In this document: one piece after another, positions 26,222 through 34,248 of the stretch
How positions within the stretch are numbered: the first letter of the stretch is position 1
Layout of the letters: every line of letters begins with the position of its first letter
DNA from: Fen-1273 sp963748405
GTDB lineage: Bacteria > Bacteroidota > Ignavibacteria > UBA10030 > UBA6906
Assembly: GCA_963748405.1 (NCBI GenBank)
Contig: CAVVIT010000006.1
Coordinates: 744,001-808,000, forward strand
Length of the DNA stretch: 64,000 nucleotides
Direction: 5' to 3'
Program-made: the position numbers and the translations under genes
Notes under the pieces: generated by a model
What the model saw: only the letters and a program-made list of their open reading frames with translations
Database searches by the model: none
Told to the model about the DNA's origin: nothing

Positions 26222-26381
26222 ATCAGGGAGGTTCCCGCGCACTGGGAGGGAAAGGGGAACGTCCTGGAAGGAGGACATCGCACGGCTGGAACGGGAGCAC
26301 AGGCTCCTCCTGGAAACGATCTCCGCCCACGACGTCTACCACGCGGGACAGATCCGGCTCATCAGGCGGCTGACCGTTTAG
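26222..26381 (+). pseudogene. Remnant of a DinB-family protein gene
   Basis: This gap between the receptor and the glycosyltransferase still encodes two DinB-like pieces in different frames. The first reads REVPAHWEGKGN. The second, one frame away, reads SWKEDIARLEREH and LLLETISAHDVYHAGQIRLIRRL before a TAG at 26379-26381. The last part carries the family's metal-site histidines (HDxYHAGQI). An intact DinB protein has about 150-170 residues, so most of it is missing. I read it as a decayed gene with a frameshift and a large loss. The source is unknown. Confidence 0.55.
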
Positions 26382-27502
26382 CCGGCCTCAAAGGCGCGCC
26401 CGGCGGCGCGCTCGAGAAACGCCAGGGTCTCCGCCGCCGACCGTTCCCAGTCGAACGTCGCAGCCCAGCGCACCGCCCCGTCCCCGAGACGGCGCCTGAG
26501 GTCCGCGTCTTCCACGAGACGGATCATGCGGGAGGCGAGTGACGCGACGTCCCCGTGCGGGTACAGGAGCCCCGTTTCCCCGTCCCTGACGGCGTCCCTC
26601 AGCCCCGGAACGTCCGAAGCGACCGAGGGGGTGCCGCACGCGTTGGATTCCACGACGGTCAGTCCCCACCCTTCCTTCAGCGATGTCGCCACCGTAAACC
26701 AGGCTCTCCGGAGGAGTGCGACCTTCTCCGCCTCGGAGACGAACCCGGTGAACTGGACCGCGCCTTCCAGCCCGTTGTCGCGCACAATGCCCCTGAGCCG
26801 GGCGGCATCGTCCCCGTCCCCCGCAACCACCGCCTTCAGCGCCGGGAACCTTGCGATCACTTCCGGGAGCGCCAGGAGGAAGTGATCGACGCTCTTGTAC
26901 TTCTTCAGCCGGCCGAAATAGAGGGCGAGCGGGTGCGGGCTCTTCGCTCCATCGCCCGGCGTGTACACCCGGTGATCGACGCAGTTGTGAATCACCGCCA
27001 TGCGCGCCGGGGAAAACCCGTGTTCCAGGAATTCCCGTTCGGTGCTCGCGGAGACCACCATGAAGGGGACGGTCTTCCTGTACAGCGCCAGTGCGGCGCG
27101 CTCCATGCCGTACACGTAGAGGGCCGGGAGGATTCCTGCTTCGCGGAACACGCTTCTTCCGAACAGGTGGTGCGCGATGCCGGCCAGCGGCCCCCTGACG
27201 AACAGCGGGGTGAAGAACGGCACCTTGTTGAGATCCTCGACGACAATGTCGTAGCCGGAGGCGCGAAGATGCCTCGCGTACGTCAGCGGGAACGAGAAAT
27301 TGAAAAGCTCCCTGGATCCGCGGCGGATGACGTCGATGCCGTCGATCGTTTCGCGGGGCGCCGCGCCGGGATACGCCGAACAGCAGAGCGCCACGCTGTG
27401 CCCGGAGCGGGCGATACGGGAGAAGATTTCGTGACAATGGACTTCCGCCCCCCCCGCAAGGGGGTTCGTCCTGTCCTGCCAGTTCACGACGAGGATCTTC
27501 AC
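26378..27502 (-). CDS. Glycosyltransferase family 4 protein
   Basis: A 374-residue GT-B enzyme that adds a sugar from a nucleotide sugar to an envelope glycan. The N-terminal domain starts VKILVVNWQDRTNPLAGGAEVH. The C-terminal donor domain has YFGRLKKYKSVDHFLLAL, VAGDGDDAARL and the E-x7-E motif in SLKEGWGLTVVESNACGTPSVAS. It starts at GTG 27502, overlapping the reductase gene by 4 nt (GTGA). A GDP-sugar reductase next door suggests the donor may be a GDP-deoxyhexose, but this is inference. The end overlaps the DinB remnant by a few bases on the other strand. Confidence 0.88.
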   Translation of the reverse strand: MKILVVNWQDRTNPLAGGAEVHCHEIFSRIARSGHSVALCCSAYPGAAPRETIDGIDVIRRGSRELFNFSFPLTYARHLRASGYDIVVEDLNKVPFFTPLFVRGPLAGIAHHLFGRSVFREAGILPALYVYGMERAALALYRKTVPFMVVSASTEREFLEHGFSPARMAVIHNCVDHRVYTPGDGAKSPHPLALYFGRLKKYKSVDHFLLALPEVIARFPALKAVVAGDGDDAARLRGIVRDNGLEGAVQFTGFVSEAEKVALLRRAWFTVATSLKEGWGLTVVESNACGTPSVASDVPGLRDAVRDGETGLLYPHGDVASLASRMIRLVEDADLRRRLGDGAVRWAATFDWERSAAETLAFLERAAGRAFEAG

Positions 27503-28470
27503 GGTTCCCGGCCGATCGCGGCCCTCCAGTAGTCGAAGACATCCGCGAGCGTTTTTTCCAGCGGGATCGCGGGCTCCCACCCGGTCGCCCCGCGGAGCCG
27601 CGCGCTGCTCCCGGCGGCAAAGGGGGGATCTGCCCCGCGCGTCCGCGACGGTTCGATCTTCACGCTCACGCGCAACCCGGCCACGCGCTCGAAGATGGAG
27701 ACGATCTCGCGCACGGCCACGACACGCCCCGAGCAGAGATTGAACACCGTGAACGGGGAGGGATGCGTGAGGATGGCCCAGTAGGCCCGCACCACGTCCC
27801 GCACATCGGTGAAATCACGCCGGGACTCCACGTTTCCCGCGCGGATCACCGGCTCGCCGCGTCCGGCGGCGATCAACGCAAACTGCCTTCCGAAATCGGA
27901 CGTGACGAACGAGGGGCTCTGACGGGGACCGGCGTGGTTGAACGGCCGGACGACGCTGACGCGGACGCCGAACGACCTGCGGTATTCCTGAGCGATGAGA
28001 TCGATGCTCGCCTTGCTCGCCGCGTAGGGGTTTTCAGGCCTCAGGGGCGAATCCTCGGTGACCGGCTCCGTGCGGGCGTTCCCGTACACCTCCCCCGAGC
28101 TGACAAGAAGAAGGTCGGGCCCGGTGCCGGCGGATTCCGCCTGACGCCGGGCGGCGTCGAGCACCGCGACCCCTCCCATGACGTTCACGCGAAACGTGCC
28201 GACGGGGTCGGAGAGCGCGGCGGGAACGAACGCCTGCCCGGCAAGGTGGATCACCTTCTCCGGACGGACGGCCGCAAATATGCCGCGCATCGCCTCCGCG
28301 TCGGCGACATCGGCCTCGTGGAGCCTCACGCGTCCCTTCAGGTGGTCGATGTTCAGGGTCTTCTGCCCCGGGTAATGCGTGCCGTAAAGGTCCACGCCTC
28401 CGGTGCCGAGGAGGAACTCGGCGGCATGGCTCCCGACAAACCCGTCGATCCCCGTCACAAGGACTTTCAT
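27499..28470 (-). CDS. NAD-dependent epimerase/dehydratase, GDP-4-keto-6-deoxymannose reductase-like
   Basis: A 323-residue extended short-chain dehydrogenase acting on a nucleotide sugar. The cofactor loop is VLVTGIDGFVGSHAAEFLL. The catalytic triad region includes VSSGEVYGN and YAASKAS. The substrate loop RPFNHAGPRQSPSFVTSDFGRQ closely resembles Rmd, which makes GDP-D-rhamnose from GDP-4-keto-6-deoxymannose. A GDP-mannose 4,6-dehydratase (Gmd) is not in the window. The exact product is unproven. It lies 31 nt after hemW and overlaps the glycosyltransferase, so the pair probably builds a surface glycan. Confidence 0.82.
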   Translation of the reverse strand: MKVLVTGIDGFVGSHAAEFLLGTGGVDLYGTHYPGQKTLNIDHLKGRVRLHEADVADAEAMRGIFAAVRPEKVIHLAGQAFVPAALSDPVGTFRVNVMGGVAVLDAARRQAESAGTGPDLLLVSSGEVYGNARTEPVTEDSPLRPENPYAASKASIDLIAQEYRRSFGVRVSVVRPFNHAGPRQSPSFVTSDFGRQFALIAAGRGEPVIRAGNVESRRDFTDVRDVVRAYWAILTHPSPFTVFNLCSGRVVAVREIVSIFERVAGLRVSVKIEPSRTRGADPPFAAGSSARLRGATGWEPAIPLEKTLADVFDYWRAAIGREP

Positions 28471-28501
28471 CTGGCGTATCCGGCGAATGTGAGTGAGGAC
28501 A

Positions 28502-29638
28502 TCAGACCATCATGCGCGCGGCGATTTCATCGCAGAGCATGTACCCGCGGTCCGTCAGCCGCAGCGTTTCCCCCTCCATCAGCGCCGACCCCTCGGCGAC
28601 AAGGGCGCGCGCAAGATCAAGCCTGTCCTGCGGGAGATCGAACTCCCGGGCGAGGGACCTGAGATCGACGCCGGTGCTTCTCAGCCCGAGGAATATCCGC
28701 TCGTTGCACAGCGCCGTGTCCGTCACCTCCTCGGTCATCACGACGGGAAGCTCGCCCCGCAGGAGGAGGTCCGTGTACCTGCCGAGCGCGCCGGCGTTCG
28801 CGCTGCGCACGGGGATCCCCCGCTCGTTCCGCCGCCAGAACGAATGGGCGGAGGGGCCGAACCCCAGGTACTCGTCATGGTTCCAGTACGCCGAGTTGTG
28901 CAGGCTCCGGAACCCCGGGCGCGCGTAGTTCGACACTTCGTAGTGCTCGTAGCCTGATCGCTCCAGCACGGCCATCGTATGCTCGAACAGCTCCGCCTCC
29001 GCCTCCAGGGGATTGGGGGAGACGAGCTTCGATGCCACCATCCGGGAGAGCGGGGTATGGTCTTCCACGATGAGGCTGTACGCCGAAATGTGGTCCGGCC
29101 GGAGTGCGATCGCCCGGGAGAGTGTCGCATCCCACGCCGCGGTCGTCTGCGAAGGAAGCGAGTAAATCAGGTCCACACTCACATTGGCGAAGCCCGCGCG
29201 CCGCGCGTCGTCCACGCACGCAGCGGCCTGGCGGGCGTCGTGGATCCTCCCCAGGAACCGGAGCTCCCCCTCGTCGAACGACTGGATGCCGATCGAGAGA
29301 CGGTTGACGCCGAGCGACAGGTAGTCCGCGAGCTTCTCCCGCGTGACGGTCCCCGGATTCGTTTCGAGCGTGATCTCGGCCCCCCCGCGGATCGTGAACG
29401 CGTCGCGCATCCGGCGCATCACCCGTTCGAGCTGCGCCGGGGAGAGGAGCGAGGGGGTTCCTCCGCCGAAGAACAGCGTATCGAACACGACCCCCTTCGC
29501 CGAAGGGGCCGCGATGTCGATCTCCCTGCCGAGCGCGTCCAGGAACGTCTCCATGAGCGAGACCGTCTCGATGGAGTAGAAATCGCAGTACGCGCACTTG
29601 CGCTCGCAGAAGGGAATATGGACGTAGAGAGAAGGCAT
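28502..29638 (-). CDS. hemW: Heme chaperone HemW (radical SAM, HemN-like)
   Basis: A 378-residue radical SAM protein with the 4Fe-4S motif CERKCAYCDF (Cys11, Cys15, Cys18). The residue after the third cysteine pair is Asp-Phe, not the extra Cys of true HemN, and the protein is shorter than HemN at the N-terminus. Further marks are FFGGGTPSLL, ETNPGTVT, RLSIGIQSFDEGELRFLGR and the C-terminal HemW domain (YWNHDEYLGFGPSAHSF). HemW binds and hands over heme and is not a coproporphyrinogen oxidase. The heme cluster 6 kb away lacks that oxidase, so this gene should not be counted as filling the gap. Confidence 0.88.
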   Translation of the reverse strand: MPSLYVHIPFCERKCAYCDFYSIETVSLMETFLDALGREIDIAAPSAKGVVFDTLFFGGGTPSLLSPAQLERVMRRMRDAFTIRGGAEITLETNPGTVTREKLADYLSLGVNRLSIGIQSFDEGELRFLGRIHDARQAAACVDDARRAGFANVSVDLIYSLPSQTTAAWDATLSRAIALRPDHISAYSLIVEDHTPLSRMVASKLVSPNPLEAEAELFEHTMAVLERSGYEHYEVSNYARPGFRSLHNSAYWNHDEYLGFGPSAHSFWRRNERGIPVRSANAGALGRYTDLLLRGELPVVMTEEVTDTALCNERIFLGLRSTGVDLRSLAREFDLPQDRLDLARALVAEGSALMEGETLRLTDRGYMLCDEIAARMMV

Positions 29639-29662
29639 CGTGCTCCGATTGCGCCTGATGGA

Positions 29663-30454
29663 CTACCGAACGATCGTGCCGGGGCGTGTCCACCGGATTC
29701 CGTGCGAGGGATCCACGGACCAGTAAATCATCATTGCCCGCCCCGTGATGCTCTCGCGGGGGACAAAACCCCAGGAGCGGCTGTCGAGGCTTTCCTCCCT
29801 GTTGTCTCCCAGGACGAAGTAGAAGTCCTGGCTGAGGCGGTACTCACGGGCGGGGACCCCGTCGATGAGCACGGTTCCCGAGGCCGTCCGCGCGATCTCG
29901 TGCCCTTCGCGCTCGACGAGCGGCTCCCATCGCGGCGCGTCGGCCTCGTCAAGCGGAATCGACTCCCCGGAGCGGGGGACGACCACGGGACCGAAATCGG
30001 GCCCGGGCGCCGCGCCCCGCGCCGCGTGATCCGGAAGAGGGACGGGCGTCCCGTTGACGATGAGCGATCCTCCCCGGATCGACACGGTGTCGCCGGGAAT
30101 GCCCGCCAGGCGCTTGACGTAGAGACGGGGGTGCGGCTCGTCGGGTGCGTAGAACACGATCACGTCCCCCCGCGCCGGAGAAGCGGCACCGGGAAGCCGC
30201 ACGTGGGGAAGACGCGTTCCCGCAAACGGCAGGAACCGGGGGGTGCACGGCCCGTAGACGAACTTGTTCACGAGGACGAAGTCCCCCACCAGGAGCGTCC
30301 GTTCCATCGAGGCGCTCGGGACATGGACAGCGTCGACGACAAGCGTCTTCAGCGCGAGGGCACAGACGACGGTGAGGGCGAGTATTTCCGCCGCCGCCCT
30401 GACGCGGCGCAGGAGGAGGCCGCCGCCCGGGGCGGGACGCCCGGTCCGTTCCAT
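29663..30454 (-). CDS. Signal peptidase I (second paralogue)
   Basis: A 263-residue type I signal peptidase that cuts signal peptides at the outer face of the inner membrane. One N-terminal membrane helix (EILALTVVCALALKTLVV) leads into the catalytic-serine box VPSASMERTLLVGDF. The lysine box is LYVKRLAGIPGDTVS, and the C-terminal box is FVLGDNREESLDSRSWGFVP. Both catalytic residues are intact. It begins 8 nt after its neighbour paralogue and is clearly a tandem duplicate, now quite diverged. No ribosome site is visible, so coupling is likely. Confidence 0.92.
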   Translation of the reverse strand: MERTGRPAPGGGLLLRRVRAAAEILALTVVCALALKTLVVDAVHVPSASMERTLLVGDFVLVNKFVYGPCTPRFLPFAGTRLPHVRLPGAASPARGDVIVFYAPDEPHPRLYVKRLAGIPGDTVSIRGGSLIVNGTPVPLPDHAARGAAPGPDFGPVVVPRSGESIPLDEADAPRWEPLVEREGHEIARTASGTVLIDGVPAREYRLSQDFYFVLGDNREESLDSRSWGFVPRESITGRAMMIYWSVDPSHGIRWTRPGTIVR

Positions 30455-30462
30455 CGCGCGGA

Positions 30463-31368
30463 TTACCGGATCAGCGTCCCGATGCGGCCGAGACGAATCG
30501 AAGCGAGTTTGTCGACGATGCCCGTCAGCGGCCTGTCGGGATCCCACGACCAGTACACGATCATGGGGGTCCCGACGATGTTCTCCTCGGGAATGAACCC
30601 CCAGAACCGCGAGTCGAGGCTGTTGTCCCTGTTGTCCCCCATCCCGAAGAGATAATTTCTCTCCACCACGTATTTCGACACCGGCGTGCCGTCGACGACC
30701 ACGCGGGCCCTGTCGTCAAGCCGGACCCGGTGCCCTTCCCTGCCGATGAACGTCGCCCAGCGCAGGTACGTCGACGCGTTCAGATCCAGGACGTCCCCTT
30801 TCTTCGGCACCACGACCGGGCCCCAGAAATCCTCGTTGAACGGCGCCTCGCGGGGAAAGATCTTCGGATCGGCGTATCCCTGGGGACGGGGATTCATGTT
30901 GTTGAATTTCATGTTCCGCGGTATGGGCGCCGGCGTCCCGTTCACGTACAGGATCCTGTTCACGACCTGGATCGTGTCCCCGGCGACCGCCACGCAGCGT
31001 TTCAGGTAGAACATGAACTCGGGGGACTGGATCTCCTCACGCTGTCCCGGGAATTCGAAAACGATGACGTCCCCGCGCGCGACGCTCCTGAACGCCGGCA
31101 CCCGGAACCAGGGAAGCCGGACGTTCGTGAACGGAATCGTCCGCGGCGTCGTCCCGCCGTAGATGAACTTGTTGACGAAGAGGAAATCCCCCGCCATGAT
31201 CTCGTTCTCCATCGATCCCGTGGGGACCTCGAACGAGGCGAGGACGAAGCTGTTGAGAAAAAAGAACGACACGAGAACGAAGACGAGGTCTTTCAGGAAG
31301 TCCTTCACGGGCTCCTTCTTCACCTCCGGATGGTCCTTCCCGGCCGGCGGCCGGTTGCTCTTTGCCAT
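30463..31368 (-). CDS. lepB: Signal peptidase I
   Basis: A 301-residue type I signal peptidase. A short charged N-terminus precedes one membrane helix (DLVFVLVSFFFLNSFVLASF). The catalytic serine lies in VPTGSMENEIMAGDF, the lysine in YLKRCVAVAGDTIQ, and the box LFGMGDNRDNSLDSRFWGFIP closes the active-site region. Compared with the second paralogue it carries an extra insertion (RNMKFNNMNPRPQGYAD). ATG 31368 has a strong GGAGGC site and lies 8 nt after lepA. The lepA-lepB pair is classic. Confidence 0.95.
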   Translation of the reverse strand: MAKSNRPPAGKDHPEVKKEPVKDFLKDLVFVLVSFFFLNSFVLASFEVPTGSMENEIMAGDFLFVNKFIYGGTTPRTIPFTNVRLPWFRVPAFRSVARGDVIVFEFPGQREEIQSPEFMFYLKRCVAVAGDTIQVVNRILYVNGTPAPIPRNMKFNNMNPRPQGYADPKIFPREAPFNEDFWGPVVVPKKGDVLDLNASTYLRWATFIGREGHRVRLDDRARVVVDGTPVSKYVVERNYLFGMGDNRDNSLDSRFWGFIPEENIVGTPMIVYWSWDPDRPLTGIVDKLASIRLGRIGTLIR

Positions 31369-31376
31369 ATGCCTCC

Positions 31377-33176
31377 TTATTCGTCTTCCATTGAGAGAAC
31401 GGCGAGGAACGCCTCCTGGGGGATTTCGACGCGCCCCACCTGCTTCATACGCTTTTTGCCTTCCTTTTGTTTCTCCAGGAGCTTGCGCTTGCGCGTGATG
31501 TCCCCCCCGTAGCACTTCGCGAGCACGTTCTTTCTCATCGCGGAGATCGTCTCGCGGGCGACGACCTTGCTGCCGATCGCGGCCTGGATGGCGACCTCGA
31601 ACATCTGCCGGGGGATCAGCTTGCGGAGCTTCACGCAGAGCTTCTTCCCCCAGTCGTGCGCCTTGTCGCGGTGCACGATGCTGGAGAATGCATCGACCGA
31701 TTCCCCGTTCAGCAGGATGTCGAGCTTGACGAGGTTCGACTCCCGGAACTCCAGGAGGTCGTAGTCGAACGATGCGTACCCGCGGCTCGTCGACTTCAGT
31801 TTGTCGTAGAAATCGAATATGATTTCCGACAGGGGAAGCTCGTACGTGATGTCGGCACGGGTCGGGTCGAGATACGTCGTGTTCCTGTAGACCCCCCGCC
31901 GGTCCATGCAGAGCTTCATGATGTTCCCGACGTACTCCACGGGGACGATCACCTGCGCCTTGACGAACGGCTCCTCCACCATCGCCACCTCGCCGAGGGC
32001 GGGCATCGTGGAAGGGTTGTCGACGAGCACGACCTCTCCGCTCGTCTTCGTCACCCGGTACTCCACGTTCGGGACCGTGTTGATGATGTTCTGGTTGTAC
32101 TCCCGTTCCAGGCGTTCCTGGACGATCTCCATGTGCAGGAGCCCGAGAAACCCGCAGCGGAACCCGAACCCGAGCGCCGTCGACGTTTCGGGCTGGTAGA
32201 CCAGGGAGGAGTCGTTGAGCTGGAGCTTCTCGATCGAGCTCCGCAGGTCTTCGAAGTCCTCCGCGTTCGTCGGGTACATGCCGCTGAACACCATCGGCTT
32301 CACTTCTTTGTACCCCGGCAGCGGGCTGTCCGCCGGACGGGAGGCGGACGTGACCGTGTCGCCGGCCTTCGTCTCATGGACGTCCCTGACCCCCGCGATC
32401 AGGTACCCGACGTTCCCCGCGGTCAGTTCTCCCGTCCTCAGGCGCTTCATCTCCAGCACGCCGACCTCCTCGGCGTCGAACGGCTTCCCCGTGTGGAAGA
32501 ACATGACCCTGTCCCCCTCGCGGAGCGTTCCTTCGACAACGCGGATGTAGACGACCGAGCCGCGGTAGGCGTCGAACACCGAATCGAATATCAGCGCCCG
32601 CAGGGGGAGCGCCGGGTCCCCCGCGGGGGGCGGGATGCGCCGGACGACCGCCTCCAGAATCTCGTCGATCCCGATGTTGGATTTTGCGCTCGCCAGGATG
32701 ATCTCGTCGTCGCGGCACCCGATCAGCTCCCGGATCTGCTGTTTGACGGTGTCGATCATCGCCCCGGGAAGGTCGATCTTGTTGATGACGGGGATGATCT
32801 CGAGGCCCGCGTCGATCGCCAGGTACAGGTTGCTGATCGTCTGCGCCTCGACTCCCTGCGAAGCGTCCACCACGAGGATCGCCCCCTCGCACGCGGCGAG
32901 CGACCGGGAGACCTCGTACGAAAAGTCCACGTGCCCGGGGGTGTCGATGAGATTGAGCGTCACCGGCGTGCCGTCCGCGGCGGCGTAGTGCATCTGGATG
33001 GCGTGAAGCTTGATCGTGATCCCCCGCTCCTGCTCCAGGTCCATGTCGTCCAGGACCTGGTTGAACTTCATCTCGCGGGGCGTGATCGTGCCGGTCCGCT
33101 CGAGCAGGCGGTCGGCGATCGTCGATTTGCCGTGGTCGATGTGGGCGATGATGCAGAAATTGCGGATCGTGTTCAT
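31377..33176 (-). CDS. lepA: Elongation factor 4 (LepA)
   Basis: Ribosome-bound GTPase that back-translocates or helps ribosome assembly. The 599-residue protein has AHIDHGKST (11-19), DDMDLEQERGITIKLHA, DTPGHVDFSYEV, NKIDLPGA, elongation-factor domains II, III and V, and the LepA-specific C-terminal domain (VHRDKAHDWGKKLCVKLRKLIPRQMFEVAIQAAIGSK cut at sensible points in the family). Length matches the family. Upstream lies a ~70-nt leader with a terminator-like hairpin. It is the first gene of lepA-lepB-lepB2-hemW-reductase-glycosyltransferase. Confidence 0.97.
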   Translation of the reverse strand: MNTIRNFCIIAHIDHGKSTIADRLLERTGTITPREMKFNQVLDDMDLEQERGITIKLHAIQMHYAAADGTPVTLNLIDTPGHVDFSYEVSRSLAACEGAILVVDASQGVEAQTISNLYLAIDAGLEIIPVINKIDLPGAMIDTVKQQIRELIGCRDDEIILASAKSNIGIDEILEAVVRRIPPPAGDPALPLRALIFDSVFDAYRGSVVYIRVVEGTLREGDRVMFFHTGKPFDAEEVGVLEMKRLRTGELTAGNVGYLIAGVRDVHETKAGDTVTSASRPADSPLPGYKEVKPMVFSGMYPTNAEDFEDLRSSIEKLQLNDSSLVYQPETSTALGFGFRCGFLGLLHMEIVQERLEREYNQNIINTVPNVEYRVTKTSGEVVLVDNPSTMPALGEVAMVEEPFVKAQVIVPVEYVGNIMKLCMDRRGVYRNTTYLDPTRADITYELPLSEIIFDFYDKLKSTSRGYASFDYDLLEFRESNLVKLDILLNGESVDAFSSIVHRDKAHDWGKKLCVKLRKLIPRQMFEVAIQAAIGSKVVARETISAMRKNVLAKCYGGDITRKRKLLEKQKEGKKRMKQVGRVEIPQEAFLAVLSMEDE

Positions 33177-33195
33177 TCCGTATCGTCAATAACAG

Positions 33196-33224
33196 AAAAT
33201 CCGTCCCGGGGAAAGCGGGGCGGA
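33196..33224 (-). promoter_or_regulatory. Terminator-like hairpin in the lepA leader
   Basis: In the lepA transcript a 9-bp stem TCCGCCCCG/CGGGACGGA (33216-33224 with 33200-33208, 7-nt loop, one G-U pair) is followed by four U residues (33196-33199). It lies between the predicted start (about 33246) and the lepA ATG. It could be an attenuator or a weak terminator. Confidence 0.4.
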
Positions 33225-33252
33225 CTTGCTCGTCTCTTCAGCGTCATGAAAG

Positions 33253-33281
33253 AATATACCTCTTTCGCCGGTGAGTTGCAA
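33253..33281 (-). promoter_or_regulatory. Promoter of the lepA operon (TTGCAA-N17-TATATT)
   Basis: Minus-strand -35 TTGCAA (33276-33281), 17-nt spacer, -10 TATATT (33253-33258); predicted start near 33246, 70 nt upstream of lepA. Confidence 0.55.
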
Positions 33282-33284
33282 TCC

Positions 33285-33313
33285 TTGCTCTTCCGCCCCC
33301 GGCTTCGTATGTT
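33285..33313 (+). promoter_or_regulatory. Promoter of the HAD/LhgO pair (TTGCTC-N17-TATGTT)
   Basis: Plus-strand -35 TTGCTC (33285-33290), 17-nt spacer, -10 TATGTT (33308-33313); predicted start near 33320, 24 nt before the HAD gene, which has a GGGAG ribosome site. Confidence 0.45.
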
Positions 33314-33343
33314 GGGTTTTTCCGATGGGAGAGCTTTGGGAGC

Positions 33344-34246
33344 ATGAACATACTCGCAGACCCGGCAGTCGCGGCATTCCTCGCCGCGCACAGGAACCAC
33401 GGCATGGGACCCCGCCCGCTCGCTGTCTTTGACTGTGACTGGACGGTGATCCAGGGGGATGTCGGGGAAGCGATGTTCTACAGGCAGATCAGGCATTTCC
33501 ACTTCCGACGCTCCCCCGCTCTTGTCTGGCATGACCACCCCCGGCGGGCAGAGATCGGGCGGCTGTACGATCTCCTGGCCCCGCTCGGGGCGGAGGCGCG
33601 CAGGGAACACCCTGCATCCGGCCCATTCGCGGAGATCCTGCTGGCCTGGTATTTTGATCAGATCGCTTCCGGGGCGGTACTGAAGGCCTGCGCCGATATC
33701 GTGAGGCTCTTCGCCGGCTATACGCCCGCGGAGGTGCGCACGCTGGCACGCGAGACATGGGAGGAAGAATTCTCCTCACCGTTCGGGTCGTTCAGGCTCG
33801 GCGGCCGCGACCTCCCCAGGGGCGCCCGGTTCATACGCGAATCCGCGGACATGATCGGCGCGCTCGCCGAACGGGACTTCGAAATCTGGGCCGTCTCCGG
33901 GAGCAACAAATGGAGCGTGGAGCCGGTGTTTGCCCATTTCGGCATCCCGGCGGAGCGGGTGATCGGCATCGAACTCGGCGTGGAGGGAGGGGTCTTCACG
34001 GGTGAGCCGGCGGGGGCGATCCCGATACGGGAGGGGAAAATCGACGCACTCCGCGCCCGCACGCAAACCGTCCCCCTCCTGGCGGCGAGCGACTCGAGAA
34101 ACGACATCCCGCTCCTCCTCTATGCCTCCGGGCTCAGGATACGGATCAACTCCAAGCACAGGGACACCGCGGAGTTCTTCCGGAGCGCGCGCGTCACCCC
34201 CGACAGCTCGTGGGTCCTCGTGGAATCACCGCACATCATGGAGTGA
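33344..34246 (+). CDS. HAD-superfamily phosphatase (SerB-like)
   Basis: A 300-residue HAD hydrolase. Motif I is VFDCDWTVIQGD with nucleophile and acid aspartates two apart (the D-C-D-W-T spacing). A helical cap spans about 45-180. Motif II is WAVSGSNKW, motif III the Lys in IREGKIDAL, and motif IV AASDSRNDIPLLL. The layout resembles the phosphoserine-phosphatase branch (HAD-IB), but the substrate cannot be read from sequence. It is followed 2 nt later by the LhgO-like gene, with which it forms a two-gene unit. Confidence 0.8.
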   Translation: MNILADPAVAAFLAAHRNHGMGPRPLAVFDCDWTVIQGDVGEAMFYRQIRHFHFRRSPALVWHDHPRRAEIGRLYDLLAPLGAEARREHPASGPFAEILLAWYFDQIASGAVLKACADIVRLFAGYTPAEVRTLARETWEEEFSSPFGSFRLGGRDLPRGARFIRESADMIGALAERDFEIWAVSGSNKWSVEPVFAHFGIPAERVIGIELGVEGGVFTGEPAGAIPIREGKIDALRARTQTVPLLAASDSRNDIPLLLYASGLRIRINSKHRDTAEFFRSARVTPDSSWVLVESPHIME

Positions 34247-34248
34247 TC

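Noticed and set aside
28502..29638. The radical SAM gene as coproporphyrinogen III oxidase HemN
   Set aside because: The cluster motif is CxxxCxxCDF and the length is 378 residues, which is the HemW type.
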